A stretch of DNA of 64,000 nt, taken from the NCBI GenBank assembly GCA_026386955.1, contig JAPLMQ010000295.1, positions 23,561-87,560 of the forward strand, in the 5' to 3' direction. Positions 31,717 to 40,760 of this stretch are shown here, in pieces; positions within the stretch are counted from its first letter, which is position 1; the number at the start of each line of letters is the position of its first letter. A program made the position numbers and the translations under genes. This DNA comes from Planctomycetota bacterium (lineage in GTDB: Bacteria > Planctomycetota > Phycisphaerae > Phycisphaerales > Phycisphaeraceae). The notes below the pieces were generated by a model, which saw only the letters and a program-made list of their open reading frames with translations, had not been told where the DNA came from and did not search any database.

Positions 31717-33315
31717 TCACCGCTGGTGGGCGCGGACGTTGTCGATCACGCGCTTGGCGTTGAGGCCGAGCACCTTCTTCTTGTCCTCGAGGCCGAGCCG
31801 CGAGTAGACGACCCAGCCGAGCTGTTGGCGCGGGTCGCGCATCGGCAGGTCGCTGCCATACATCACGCGGTCGGCCCCGGCGCCCTTCACAAGATAGTCG
31901 ATGATCCCGCCGCAGACGGGCGTGAGCGTGATCTCGATCATGAAGTTCGCGTGCTTCTTCGCGAGGTTGATGCAGGTGTCGGCGATCTCGTAGCTCGATC
32001 CGCCGTGGTAGGCGACGACCGTCAGGTTCGGGTACTTCGGGCAGATGGCCTCGAACTCGGTCGCCTGGAACCAGTGGACGGGGTGCAATCCGCAGTAGAG
32101 GTGCCGCTCGTTGCCGAACTCCCACCAGCACTCGTAGCGCCTGTCGTGGTAGGGAATCCCGTACTGCGGATAGGGCTTGAGGCCGAGGAACCGCTTGTCG
32201 GCGTAGATGCGCTCCATCTTGGCCCGCATCTGCTCGGCCGACTCGTGCATGACGTCGAAGGTCGCGAGGCCCCAGTAGAAATCAGGGTAGGCGTTCAACG
32301 CGTCGATGACGCACTGGTTGCCCTCGTCGGCATGGACGCCCACGGTGCCGTTCCAACTCATGATGCCCATTGCGTCGATGCCCATTCGCTTGGCGAGCTC
32401 GTAGGTTCCGCGCGGGCCGCCGCGGTACATGCTGTAGCTCGCGCCGGCCCCGTTGAGCCCTTCGTCGAGCATGTGGGCGTGCATGTCGATCACCAAGGGC
32501 GAGAGCGGCCTGCCCTCGCGGGCCTCGGCCATGATCGGGTCCTCGCTCTTGTTGACGATCTCGCGCGGGGGTTTCAGGCCCTTGAGCAGGCGCGTGAGGT
32601 TGCCCCCCGCGATCTTCGCACGCACAGCGAGCGAGACGTCGGCATAGTCGACGTAGAACCGGTGCGCGCCCATCGACATCTCGGTGGCGTTCGAGCAGAA
32701 GACCAGTTGGTCCTCCAGGCCCAGCCCCGTCAGCCACTCCAGCGCGTAGTTCACCTGGAAGAAGTCGAACCCCAGGTGGAGGTTCTTGTGGTGGCGCAGG
32801 AGCGGGACGCCGAAGCGCCCCTGGCTCCAGGTCATGCCGTGCAGGAGGAACGGCACTCGCGGGCAGGCGAGGAGCAGCGGCTCGAGCTCCTTCCCGTCCA
32901 TCGTGCGCAGGTCGAGGATGACCAGCGTCTGCGTGCGCTCCATCTCGTCCCAGAGCGGCTGGGAGTAGCGCGAGTTCATCGCCCACCCGTTGGTGCTGGG
33001 GTGGACGCTCACGGCCCGGACGTTGGCGTCGGCGAGCATCTTGCCCAAGTCCGAAGGCGCGGGGAAGTCGTCGAGCCAGTGCGGGTGGACGTTCCAGATG
33101 GGGAAGAGGTAGTCGTATTTCGCGAGGCGCTGCGAGAGCCTGCGGTTCTCGAAGTTGGCGTCGTAGAGGGTTTGGGCCGTCGCGGCGACGAGGGCGCCGG
33201 AGATCGAGCAGTGGTGCATCTCCTCGATGAGATGCTCAAGCGACCAAGGGTGCGACCCGTGCGTGCTGGGGCGCGGGCCGATGCGGGTGTAGCCGTCGAA
33301 GAACTGGGTGGCCAT
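31717..33315 (-). CDS. Double amidohydrolase: inactive N-terminal half fused to an active-looking C-terminal half
   Basis: A 532-residue protein with two amidohydrolase_2-like TIM barrels. The C-terminal barrel (about 272-528) is complete: His279 and His281 in VIDMHAHM, the metal-binding GLHPVHW and AYHGGSS segments, and the Asp of MYGSDLPMRDPRQQ. The N-terminal barrel (about 1-245) keeps the shape (FPIWNVHPHWLDDFP, SVHPSTNG, AKIAGGNLTRLL) but lacks the His-x-His pair after its first strand (FFDGYTRIG) and has SNATEMS where the Asp motif should be, so it is probably a non-catalytic scaffold. Relatives include decarboxylases and lactonases acting on aromatic or sugar acids. The substrate is unknown. 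Confidence 0.8.
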   Translation of the reverse strand: MATQFFDGYTRIGPRPSTHGSHPWSLEHLIEEMHHCSISGALVAATAQTLYDANFENRRLSQRLAKYDYLFPIWNVHPHWLDDFPAPSDLGKMLADANVRAVSVHPSTNGWAMNSRYSQPLWDEMERTQTLVILDLRTMDGKELEPLLLACPRVPFLLHGMTWSQGRFGVPLLRHHKNLHLGFDFFQVNYALEWLTGLGLEDQLVFCSNATEMSMGAHRFYVDYADVSLAVRAKIAGGNLTRLLKGLKPPREIVNKSEDPIMAEAREGRPLSPLVIDMHAHMLDEGLNGAGASYSMYRGGPRGTYELAKRMGIDAMGIMSWNGTVGVHADEGNQCVIDALNAYPDFYWGLATFDVMHESAEQMRAKMERIYADKRFLGLKPYPQYGIPYHDRRYECWWEFGNERHLYCGLHPVHWFQATEFEAICPKYPNLTVVAYHGGSSYEIADTCINLAKKHANFMIEITLTPVCGGIIDYLVKGAGADRVMYGSDLPMRDPRQQLGWVVYSRLGLEDKKKVLGLNAKRVIDNVRAHQR

Positions 33316-33399
33316 GCGCGGGCTCCGGGCGACTCCGGGAATTCGAGGGAGTCGGGAGCGGGCATCTTATACGGATTCAGCCTTGAAACGGCATGCCGT

Positions 33400-34467
33400 T
33401 CACGCCGAGGGATAGGCGGGATGGGCGACTGGCGCACCGGCGGGCATGCCTCCCACCGGCACACCGTAAATCTCTAGCCGGTCGCGCCCGAGCTGCTTCG
33501 CGCGATACAGCGCGTGGTCGGCATGGGCGAGGAGCTGGTCGAAGTTGGCCGGGGCGGAGATGCGCAGCGAGGCGAGGCCCAGGCTCATGGTGATGCGCGG
33601 GGCGATGGGGTTGCCGGGGTCGGAGGGGAAGAGCCCGGCCGCGGCGGTGCGGAACTCGCTGGCGATCCGCCGGGCGACCTGGCCCGCGGTGTCGCGGTCG
33701 GCCTCTGGCAGCAGCAGCACGAACTCGTCCCCGCCGTAGCGCCCGACGATGTCGCTGCGGCGCGAGTTGGCCTGCAGGATCGTCGCCGCGGCGATCAGCA
33801 GATCGTCCCCGCGCTGGTGCCCCAGAGAGTCGTTGAGCAGCTTGAAGCCGTCGAGGTCGATCATCACGCAGCTCAGGTCGCGCCCGTGGCGCTGGGCGTC
33901 GGCGAAGGCGCGCCCCATCGTCTGCGAAAGCGCCCGGCGGTTGGCGAGCCCGGTGAGCGGGTCGGTGGCCGCCATCTCCGCGAGCTGGCTCACCGCCTTC
34001 TCGAGCTGCTGGTTCTTCACGCGGACGTCCTCGAGCGAGCGCGTCAGCTCCTCCTGCAGGCGGTGGTTCTCCCGCCGGGTGCGCCACATCGCGAGGTTCT
34101 TCTCGATCGTCAGCGGGAGCGTGAGCAGGTAGTCGCCGGACTTCACGAGGTAGTCGTAGGCCCCGCGGCGGAGGGCGGCCATGGCGTGGGCGACGATGCA
34201 CTCGCGCGCGACGAGCACCACGGGCAGGTCGGGGCGGATCGCGATCGATCGCCCGATGAGGTCGAGCCCGTTGCCGTCGGGGAGGATCATGTCGGAGAGG
34301 ATCAGGTCGATCGAGGCGAGGTCGACCTGCATCGCCTTGGCGAGGGTGGGGCAGTTGACGACGCTCCCGACGCCGAAGTGGGCCTCAAGGGTGTGCGCGA
34401 TCAGCGCGGCCCCGGCGGGGTCGGCGTCAACCAGCAGCAGTCGCACGGGCTTGGGGCCCTGGGTCAT
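33400..34467 (-). CDS. Response regulator with GGDEF (diguanylate cyclase) output domain
   Basis: A 355-residue protein with an N-terminal receiver domain (VRLLLVDADP, phospho-acceptor Asp in LILSDMILPDGNGLDLI, conserved Lys in YLVKSGDYL), a short coiled linker (about 125-165, RRENHRLQEELTRSLEDVRV) and a C-terminal GGDEF domain with an intact RYGGDEF motif. It should make cyclic di-GMP under control of an unknown sensor kinase. An RxxD-type product-inhibition site is not obvious. The ATG at 34467 places the receiver domain directly at the N-terminus; a longer frame to 34506 is possible. It diverges from uvrB. Confidence 0.88.
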   Translation of the reverse strand: MTQGPKPVRLLLVDADPAGAALIAHTLEAHFGVGSVVNCPTLAKAMQVDLASIDLILSDMILPDGNGLDLIGRSIAIRPDLPVVLVARECIVAHAMAALRRGAYDYLVKSGDYLLTLPLTIEKNLAMWRTRRENHRLQEELTRSLEDVRVKNQQLEKAVSQLAEMAATDPLTGLANRRALSQTMGRAFADAQRHGRDLSCVMIDLDGFKLLNDSLGHQRGDDLLIAAATILQANSRRSDIVGRYGGDEFVLLLPEADRDTAGQVARRIASEFRTAAAGLFPSDPGNPIAPRITMSLGLASLRISAPANFDQLLAHADHALYRAKQLGRDRLEIYGVPVGGMPAGAPVAHPAYPSA

Positions 34468-34605
34468 CTTCCGATCCCACCATCGCGGCAGCGCCGACAT
34501 GGACACGTCGGCCGCCCCAGTGGGTTATCGGCGGGAGTCGGGGGCGGGTTAAGGAGTGGTGGACGGGCCCGCCGAATCCTCGCACCGAACGCCTACAATT
34601 ACCCC

Positions 34606-36693
34606 ATGCCCGATGTGCCCCTCCAAGTCGTCAGCGAGTTCCAGCCCCTGGGCGACCAGCCCCAGGCCATCGACGCCCTCGCCCAGAGCGTCTCCAGCGG
34701 GCAGAAATATCAGACCCTCATGGGCGTGACCGGCTCGGGCAAGACCTTCACGATGGCGAACGTCATCGCCCGCTGCCAGAAGCCGGCGCTGGTCATCAGC
34801 CACAACAAGACCCTCGCCGCCCAGCTCTACGAGGAGTTCAAGGAGCTCCTGCCCAACAACGCCGTCTCCTACTTCGTCTCCTACTACGACTACTACCAGC
34901 CCGAGGCCTACATCCCCCAGCGCGACATCTACATCGAGAAGGACTCCTCGCGCAACGACGACCTCGACCGCCTCCGCCTCGCCACCACCACCAACCTCTC
35001 GAGCAGGCGCGACGTCGTGGTCGTCGCCAGCGTCTCGTGCATCTTTGGCCTGGGCTCGCCCGACTTCTTCAAGAAGTCCGTCGTCAGCCTCACCAAGGGA
35101 CAGCGGCTCGACCGCCAGGACTTCCTCCGCGCCCTCTCCGACCTGCAATACTCGCGCGCCGAGATGGAGTTCAAGCGCGGCAGCTTCCGCGTCCGCGGCG
35201 ACGTCGTCGAGATCCGCCCCGCGAGCGAGGAGATCGCCTACCGCATCGAGCTCTTCGGCGACACGCTCGACAACCTCTCCAAGGTCGACCCCGTCTCGGG
35301 CGAGCTGATCGCCGACGAGACGCAGCTCTTCATCTACCCGGCAGTCCACTACGTCGTCCCCGAGAACCAGATCGAGCAGGCGGTCACCTCGATCACCGAG
35401 GAGCTCGACCGCCGGGTGCTGCAGCTCCGCGGCGAGGGCAAGCTGCTCGAGGCCCAGCGCCTCACCTCGCGCACGCGCTACGACCTGGAGCTCATCCGCG
35501 AGGTCGGCGTCTGCCCGGGCATCGAGAACTACTCCCGCCACCTCGACGGCCGGCCGCCCGGCGCCAAGCCCTACACGCTCATGGACTACTTCCCGGAGAA
35601 CGACTGGCTGATGCTCATCGACGAGAGCCACGTCACGCTCCCGCAGATGCACGCGATGTACCACGGCGACCGCCACCGCAAGGAGACGCTCGTCGAGCAC
35701 GGCTTCCGCCTCCCGAGCGCGATGGACAACCGCCCGCTGCGCTACGAGGAGATCGAGAAGCTCTGGCCGCAGGTGGTCTTCGTCAGCGCGACGCCCGGGC
35801 CCTACGAGCTGCAGAAGTCGGGCGGCGTGGTGGTCGAGCAGGTCATCCGCCCCACCGGGCTGGTCGACCCGAGGATCGAAATCCGCCCCGCGGGGACGCA
35901 GGTGCCCGACGTCTGCGCGATGGTGAAGGAGCGGGCGGCCCGGAATGAGCGGGCGTTGGTGACGACGCTGACCAAGCGCATGGCCGAGCAGCTCGCGACC
36001 TACATGGCCGAGCAGGGCCTGCGCTGCCGCTACCTGCACAGCGACATCGAGACGCTCGAGCGCATCTCGATCCTGCGCGACCTGCGCCTGGGCGACTTCG
36101 ACGTGCTGGTGGGCGTCAACCTCCTGCGCGAGGGGCTCGACCTGCCCGAGGTCTCGCTCGTGGGCATCACCGACTCCGACAAGGAGGGTTTCCTCCGCAG
36201 CGCGACGAGCCTGATCCAGCAGATCGGCCGGGCCGCCCGCAACGTCAACGCCCTGGTGGTGCTCTACGCCGACAAGGTGACGCCCGCGATGAAGCAGGCG
36301 ATCGACGAGACCGACCGCCGGCGAAGCAAGCAGTTGGAGTTCAACGCGGCGAACGGGATCACCCCGCAGACGATCAAGAAGGCGATCCGCCACGGGATCG
36401 AGCAGGAGCTCAAGGCCCACCGGATCGCCCGCGAGGCGATTCGCGCCCCCGAGCCGGAGTACGACCGCGCGGAGATCCTCGCCGCGCTGGAGGGCGAGAT
36501 GCTCGAGGCGGCGCAGGCGCTGCAGTTCGAGAAGGCGGCCGCGATCCGCGACAAGATCAAGACGCTCAAGGACTCGCCCGACCTGGGCCCGGTGACGATG
36601 GAGCAGTCGCAGCCGGCGAAGGTCAAGCCGGGGACGCCGGGGACGCGGGTGATGCGCGGCGGGAAGAAGCGCCGGTCGACGCATGGTGGGTGA
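34606..36693 (+). CDS. uvrB: UvrB, excinuclease ABC subunit B
   Basis: A 695-residue nucleotide-excision-repair helicase that receives damage from UvrA and recruits UvrC. It has Walker A GVTGSGKT, the beta-hairpin region YYDYYQPEAYIPQRDIYIEK that clamps DNA, the DESH box (LIDESHVTLPQ), helicase motif VGVNLLREGLDLPEV with QQIGRAARN, and a C-terminal UVR motif (EMLEAAQALQFEKAAAIRDK). The start at 34606 gives the normal N-terminus; the longer frame is antisense to the GGDEF gene. A TACAAT box lies 12 bp upstream of the ATG, implying a nearly leaderless mRNA. The C-terminal tail adds a Gly/Pro/Lys-rich segment (KVKPGTPGTRVMRGGKKRR). Confidence 0.96.
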   Translation: MPDVPLQVVSEFQPLGDQPQAIDALAQSVSSGQKYQTLMGVTGSGKTFTMANVIARCQKPALVISHNKTLAAQLYEEFKELLPNNAVSYFVSYYDYYQPEAYIPQRDIYIEKDSSRNDDLDRLRLATTTNLSSRRDVVVVASVSCIFGLGSPDFFKKSVVSLTKGQRLDRQDFLRALSDLQYSRAEMEFKRGSFRVRGDVVEIRPASEEIAYRIELFGDTLDNLSKVDPVSGELIADETQLFIYPAVHYVVPENQIEQAVTSITEELDRRVLQLRGEGKLLEAQRLTSRTRYDLELIREVGVCPGIENYSRHLDGRPPGAKPYTLMDYFPENDWLMLIDESHVTLPQMHAMYHGDRHRKETLVEHGFRLPSAMDNRPLRYEEIEKLWPQVVFVSATPGPYELQKSGGVVVEQVIRPTGLVDPRIEIRPAGTQVPDVCAMVKERAARNERALVTTLTKRMAEQLATYMAEQGLRCRYLHSDIETLERISILRDLRLGDFDVLVGVNLLREGLDLPEVSLVGITDSDKEGFLRSATSLIQQIGRAARNVNALVVLYADKVTPAMKQAIDETDRRRSKQLEFNAANGITPQTIKKAIRHGIEQELKAHRIAREAIRAPEPEYDRAEILAALEGEMLEAAQALQFEKAAAIRDKIKTLKDSPDLGPVTMEQSQPAKVKPGTPGTRVMRGGKKRRSTHGG

Positions 36694-36699
36694 AGTGCT

Positions 36700-36725
36700 T
36701 TGTTGGCCGGACTCGCAAGCGACGG
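36700..36725 (+). repeat. Family B half element (single terminal repeat)
   Basis: TTGTTGGCCGGACTCGCAAG followed by CGACGG: one end of the family B element with two or three changes, 7 bp after the uvrB stop. No inverted partner is seen within the next 200 bp. Confidence 0.7.
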
Positions 36726-36768
36726 CGTTGGGCGTCCAGCATGATGTCGCGTCTTCGGCTCGCGGAGT

Positions 36769-36877
36769 CTGGGGTTCGGAGTTCCGCCTTCAGGCGGGTC
36801 TTCGTCTTCCCCCGATCGCGTGGACCCGGCCCATTCGTTCATCAAAGACCGCGTAAACGCGGAACTCCGAACCCCAG
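36769..36877. repeat. Family C inverted-repeat element (109 bp)
   Basis: Terminal arms CTGGGGTTCGGAGTTCCGC (36769-36787) and its exact reverse complement (36859-36877). Each arm continues into a small hairpin (CCGCCTTCAGGCGG on the left, CCGCGTAAACGCGG on the right) next to a GACC or GGTC string. Related half copies lie at 38263-38306 and 57441-57470. It ends 11 bp before the stop of the membrane glycosyltransferase gene. Confidence 0.8.
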
Positions 36878-36888
36878 AGCGGGCCCCC

Positions 36889-38064
36889 TCAATCCATCGC
36901 CGCCGCCGGCCGCCTGACCAACAGCAGCAGCGCGCCGAGGAAGAGCAGCACCGCCGCGGCGGGGCCGATCCAATGCAGCGCGGTCCAGGCCGTGAGGCTC
37001 ACGCTGAGCGTGACCAGCGCGAGGGCGAGGGCCACGATGGCCCGTCCGTCGCGCAGGCCGGCGGAGGCGGCGAGGATGGCCCAGGCCGGCACGAGCGGGA
37101 AGTAGTCGAGGCCGTGGGCGCCGGGGTTGGTCAACGTGACGAGCAGCACCGCGAGCCCCAGCGCGAGGGCCCAGCCGCGCTCGGGCCCCCAGCGCCAGAG
37201 GGCGAGCCACGCGGCGGCGGCGATGCAGGCCGCGGCGACGAGGCGGATCGGGATGTAGGCGTGGTCGGTCATCGTCACGCCCACGGCCCGGAGAAGGCCG
37301 GGGAGATCGAGCGGCGGGCCGGCGCGGTCGGAGAGCACCAGCCCGAGGTCGTGGATGGCGAGGTCGTACTGGCGCAGCACATAGTCGGGCTTGAGCTGCG
37401 CGATCATCGGCTGGGCGATGAAGGGGAGGACGATCGCCACGAGCAGCGCGACGCCGACGCGCCACGACATCTGCCGCGGGTGGAGCAGCGCGGCGAGCAG
37501 GCAGACCGCGGCGGCGGCGGGAGCGAGCGAGGCGGCGAGGGCGAGCAAGGCGGCGGCCCGGGCCCAGCGGCGTTGGGCCATGTCGGCGGCGGCGTGGCCG
37601 AGGAGGGCGGCGACGACGACGATCGCGCTGCCTTCGATCAGCGCGGGGGTCAACGCGGGCAGCACCAGAGCCGAGGCGGCGAAGAAGACGCGCGGCCACG
37701 CCCCGCCCCCGGAATTGCCCCCGGAGCCGCAGCGCGCGAGCCGGAATATCGCGCCGACGAGGACCAGGCCCGACGCACCGCGCCACAGCGCCGGACCGAG
37801 TCGCCCCGGCGCGAAGTTGAAGGGCGAGAAGAGGACCGCCAGTTGCGGGAGGCAAGGCAGGCCGCCGACGTCGACGCCGGGCAGGTCGCGCCCCTGCCAC
37901 CAGGCGTCGGCGACGAAGCGGTATTGGTCGGCCGCGACGGGGCGACCGCCGTGGCGCAGCATGGGCAGCGTGCAGAGCGCACCCAGGCAGGCGAGCCAGA
38001 GCAGGACCGCCCACCAGGCGTCGCGCCCGGCGGCGGGAGCCTTGGCGTTCGCGGGGAGACTCAT
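36889..38064 (-). CDS. Polytopic membrane protein, probable GT87/DUF2029-type glycosyltransferase
   Basis: A 391-residue protein with about nine to ten membrane segments. After the first segment (DAWWAVLLWLACLGALC) there is a periplasmic loop with QYRFVADAWWQGRDLP, and later the pattern PALTPALIEGSAIVVVAALL. This layout is typical of GT-C polyprenyl-phosphate sugar transferases of the DUF2029/GT87 group, although the usual acidic catalytic motif is not sharp. The ATG at 38064 is chosen over a TTG at 38091. It probably works with the downstream-of-promoter GT2 and deacetylase genes in making a cell-surface glycan or glycolipid. A GSGGNSGGG loop is part of a recurring insertion pattern. Confidence 0.6.
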   Translation of the reverse strand: MSLPANAKAPAAGRDAWWAVLLWLACLGALCTLPMLRHGGRPVAADQYRFVADAWWQGRDLPGVDVGGLPCLPQLAVLFSPFNFAPGRLGPALWRGASGLVLVGAIFRLARCGSGGNSGGGAWPRVFFAASALVLPALTPALIEGSAIVVVAALLGHAAADMAQRRWARAAALLALAASLAPAAAAVCLLAALLHPRQMSWRVGVALLVAIVLPFIAQPMIAQLKPDYVLRQYDLAIHDLGLVLSDRAGPPLDLPGLLRAVGVTMTDHAYIPIRLVAAACIAAAAWLALWRWGPERGWALALGLAVLLVTLTNPGAHGLDYFPLVPAWAILAASAGLRDGRAIVALALALVTLSVSLTAWTALHWIGPAAAVLLFLGALLLLVRRPAAAMD

Positions 38065-38262
38065 GCGGTATGTGGGTTCGTCGGCCGGCAAAGCCCCATC
38101 AACTTTCTGCGGAGAAGCTGGATCGTCCGCGTGGGATAGGGAAAGATGGAGTCTCTCTTGTCTGAATTCATCGGGTTCGCGGGTGTGCTGCCGCGATTCT
38201 TCGGGCGAAGGCGTTCATGCGGAGGGTGCACAAGGAGTCCCCAGATCCCCGTTGAGGCGGCT

Positions 38263-38306
38263 CTGGGGTATGTAGTTCCGCGTTTACGCGGTCTTTGGTG
38301 AACGAA
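38263..38306. repeat. Family C half element
   Basis: CTGGGGTATGTAGTTCCGCG and onward to GGTCTTTGGTGAAC; it matches the right arm of the element at 36769-36877 at most positions in reverse complement. It lies in the 454-bp space between the membrane glycosyltransferase start and the deacetylase stop, which otherwise holds only the family B element and no gene. Confidence 0.65.
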
Positions 38307-38329
38307 TTGCCAACGGCCGCGCGATGGAT

Positions 38330-38525
38330 TTGTTAGCCGGAAGCGCAAGCGACGGGACAGGGGTCGCCCAATCAACGGCCCCGATGTGCTCCAACGATCA
38401 CGTCCGGCGTCTGACTTTTGCGCCCGACTGCAATCCCCAACCATGACGGCTCGTCCGTTCGTGTGCACTGTCCCGGCTGTGGTCTGTACGACCCCCGTCC
38501 CGTCGCTTGCGCTTCCGGCTAACAA
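38330..38525. repeat. Family B inverted-repeat element, copy 2 (196 bp)
   Basis: Terminal inverted repeats of about 37 bp with one mismatch (TTGTTAGCCGGAAGCGCAAG and onward). The core differs from the other copies. The right end overlaps the last codons of the deacetylase gene: the TAG stop of that gene lies within the TTGTTAG end of the element. Confidence 0.88.
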
Positions 38526-39355
38526 TGCGCCGCGACGCCCTTCGAGCCCCGCGTCCCGTCCTGCGCCGCGCGGAAGCGGGCGTCGAACTGGCCGATGGTC
38601 TCGAACGTCCCGCGCTTCGCCAGCCACCCGATGTAGTCGGCCAAACGGTCGAGCAGGCGCTGGCCGTCGATCCGGCGGACCACGCCGGGCAGTCGGTACG
38701 AGCGCAGGTCGGTGAACTCCCAGGGGTGGTAGAAGATGTTGAGGTAGCCGTCGGTGCGGAGCGTGGCGTCGGAGGCGAGCTTGATGGCGGGGAGCGGGAA
38801 GTTCTTGAAGCTCAGCCAGAAGAGCGGGAAGCGGACCAGGGGCGTGACGGAGATGGGAAGCTGGAGCAGGCCGTTCTCGAGGCGGGCGGTGCGCGGGCGG
38901 AGGAAGTGGTTGTAGCGCCCGGGGATCCAGGTGGGGTTCTCGGATGAGTTGTAGGTGTATCCCGCGGCGCGGACGGCGACGGGGTCGGTCGGCGCGAGGC
39001 GGGGCATGCGGAAGCCGGTGACGGGCGAGCCGGTGACGCGCTCGATGGCGGAGCGGGAGCGCTGCAGGTCGCCGGGCTCGAAGGAGCTGTGGAAGAAGCC
39101 GTGCGAGGCGATCTCGTGCCCCGCGGCGATGGCGCGGAGGATCAACTCGGGGCGGCGATGGGCGAAGTGGGCGGTGGTGAAGAGGGTCGCGCGGAGCTTG
39201 AGCGCGTCGAGCAGGGCGAGGATCGATTCGAGCCCCTGCGAGCCGACGTCGAGTTGCAGGTCGTCGGAGACGGGCTGGCCGTACTCCTGCGGGATGTCGA
39301 ATTCCTCGACGTCGAAGCTCAGGAGGATCGACCGGGAGGGGGCCGCCCTAGTCAT
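38519..39355 (-). CDS. Polysaccharide deacetylase-family protein (NodB-like)
   Basis: A 278-residue cytoplasmic protein of the polysaccharide deacetylase superfamily. The catalytic-base and metal motifs are present: SFDVEEFDIP at the first strand, ATLFTTAHFA, the His pair of HEIASHGFFHSSF, GFRMPRLAPTD, and YHPWEF near the C-terminus. It most resembles the group linked to exopolysaccharide export loci. Its start overlaps the end of the GT2 gene by 8 bp, so the two are translationally coupled. The last residues (HC) and the TAG stop come from a family B repeat, so the original C-terminus may have been slightly longer or different. Confidence 0.85.
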   Translation of the reverse strand: MTRAAPSRSILLSFDVEEFDIPQEYGQPVSDDLQLDVGSQGLESILALLDALKLRATLFTTAHFAHRRPELILRAIAAGHEIASHGFFHSSFEPGDLQRSRSAIERVTGSPVTGFRMPRLAPTDPVAVRAAGYTYNSSENPTWIPGRYNHFLRPRTARLENGLLQLPISVTPLVRFPLFWLSFKNFPLPAIKLASDATLRTDGYLNIFYHPWEFTDLRSYRLPGVVRRIDGQRLLDRLADYIGWLAKRGTFETIGQFDARFRAAQDGTRGSKGVAAHC

Positions 39356-40244
39356 ACAGGCCCCGAAGGCTCATCATCCGGATGCGGACCAGGTTGACGA
39401 ACATCTTGAGCGGGTCGCTCAGGAGGTTGACCTTGGAGGCCTTGTAGGAGTGGGCCTCGGAGACGCGGGCGGGGATCTCGCCCACGCGGTAGCCCAGCTT
39501 GTGGGCGAGGAAGACGGCCTCGACGTCGAAGGAGAAGTCGCCCAGGAGCTGGCGGGAGAAGATCTGGCGGGCGGCCTCGCGGCGGAAGCCCTTGAGGCCG
39601 GCCTGGGTGTCGCGGTAAGGCAGGCCGACGATGACGCGGGCGAGGCGGTTGAAGCCCCAGCCCAGGACGCGGCGGGCGAGCTTGGTGTTCTTCTCGGGGC
39701 CGGGGATCAGGCTGCGCGAGCCGATGGCGACGTCGTGGCGCTCGAGCGACTCGGCGAGCAGCGGCAGGTGGTCGAGGGAGTAGGCCAGGTCGCCGTCGGT
39801 GAAGCAGACGACCTCGCCGGGGGAGCGGAAGATGGCGTCGGCGACGGTGCGCCCCTTGCCGCGGTTCTCGGGGAAGGCGAGCAGCGAGACCTGCTTCGTG
39901 CCGCTGCGGGCGATGCGCTGGCGGAGCATGTCGGCGGTGCCGTCGCGCGAGCCGTCGTCGGCGAAGACGAAGTGGTAGTCCGGGTGCGTGGCGGCGAAGT
40001 TCAGGACGGCGTCGAAGGTCTGGTGGATCAGCTTCGACTCGTTGTAGACCGGGAGGACGACGCCCACGCGGACGCCCGTCGCCCGGGAGAGCGAACTGGG
40101 GTTGGGTGGGAGCTGCGAGTCCGGGCGGTGGCTCGGCCCGGGCATGACACGGGCGCCGTGGCCTGCGTGCGGGCGCAGGGCCTCCGTCGGCCCAGCCGTC
40201 GTTTCGGGCGGCTGTCCCCTGAGAATGCCGACAGACTCCATCAT
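39348..40244 (-). CDS. Family 2 glycosyltransferase (dolichol-phosphate-mannose-synthase-like)
   Basis: A 298-residue GT-A enzyme. It has VGVVLPVYNES, the nucleotide-binding FADDGSRDGT, the metal-binding FTDGDLAYSLDHLPLL and QAGLKGFRREAA, matching polyprenyl-phosphate mannosyl/glucosyl transferases. No C-terminal membrane segment is evident beyond a weak hydrophobic patch. The likely donor is an NDP-sugar and the acceptor a polyprenyl phosphate, which could feed the nearby GT-C-type membrane protein. The first about 55 residues are low in family similarity; an internal ATG at 40145 could be the true start. Confidence 0.88.
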   Translation of the reverse strand: MMESVGILRGQPPETTAGPTEALRPHAGHGARVMPGPSHRPDSQLPPNPSSLSRATGVRVGVVLPVYNESKLIHQTFDAVLNFAATHPDYHFVFADDGSRDGTADMLRQRIARSGTKQVSLLAFPENRGKGRTVADAIFRSPGEVVCFTDGDLAYSLDHLPLLAESLERHDVAIGSRSLIPGPEKNTKLARRVLGWGFNRLARVIVGLPYRDTQAGLKGFRREAARQIFSRQLLGDFSFDVEAVFLAHKLGYRVGEIPARVSEAHSYKASKVNLLSDPLKMFVNLVRIRMMSLRGLYD

Positions 40245-40477
40245 AACTTGCGCTTTCGATTGAACTTGGGGAAACTAGCCCACGCCCCGGGCGCGACTCC
40301 CCATATCCATTGAACGCCAGTCTAACCGGAGGCGGCAAAGACGCCAAGTGGACGGGGGGATTGCCCATCTTGCCAAGGCGTAACAGGCCGTAACAGGCCG
40401 AGCCCGTTGTATTATCGGTCCATTGGGGTTGGGGGGATCAGGAGATGGGGTGGCGGGCTGAGGGTGGGGTTTCCTGG

Positions 40478-40745
40478 TTTCCATCAGACGAAGTCTGATC
40501 AGAGCCGGACACTGTGTGTCCGTCGATCGGGCGCGCAGCGGTACTCCGCTCGCGCGAATCGTCGGGAGCTTGCGGGATGCAAGCATGCGATGACGCCATC
40601 GACGGATGCTGTCGATGATGCGTCCCCGTGAGTCATGGCGCGCCTGCGCGTGCGGCACTTCGCGCGAGGCGGAGTACCGCCTATCGCCCGATCATCGGGG
40701 ACACAGTCCCCGGCTCTGATCAGGCTTCGCCTGATGAGATGAAAA
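40478..40745. repeat. Family A inverted-repeat element, copy 4
   Basis: About 268 bp with both terminal hairpins present but diverged from the 12051 copy: left CATCAGACGAAGTCTGATCA, right TGATCAGGCTTCGCCTGATG. The CTGTGTGTCC motif and the inverted GCGGTACTCCGC / GCGGAGTACCGC arms are conserved. It ends 15 bp before the ferredoxin-NADP reductase stop. The rest of the 516-bp gap (40245-40760) shows no gene. Confidence 0.85.
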
Positions 40746-40760
40746 CTTTCGTCGTCGGGC

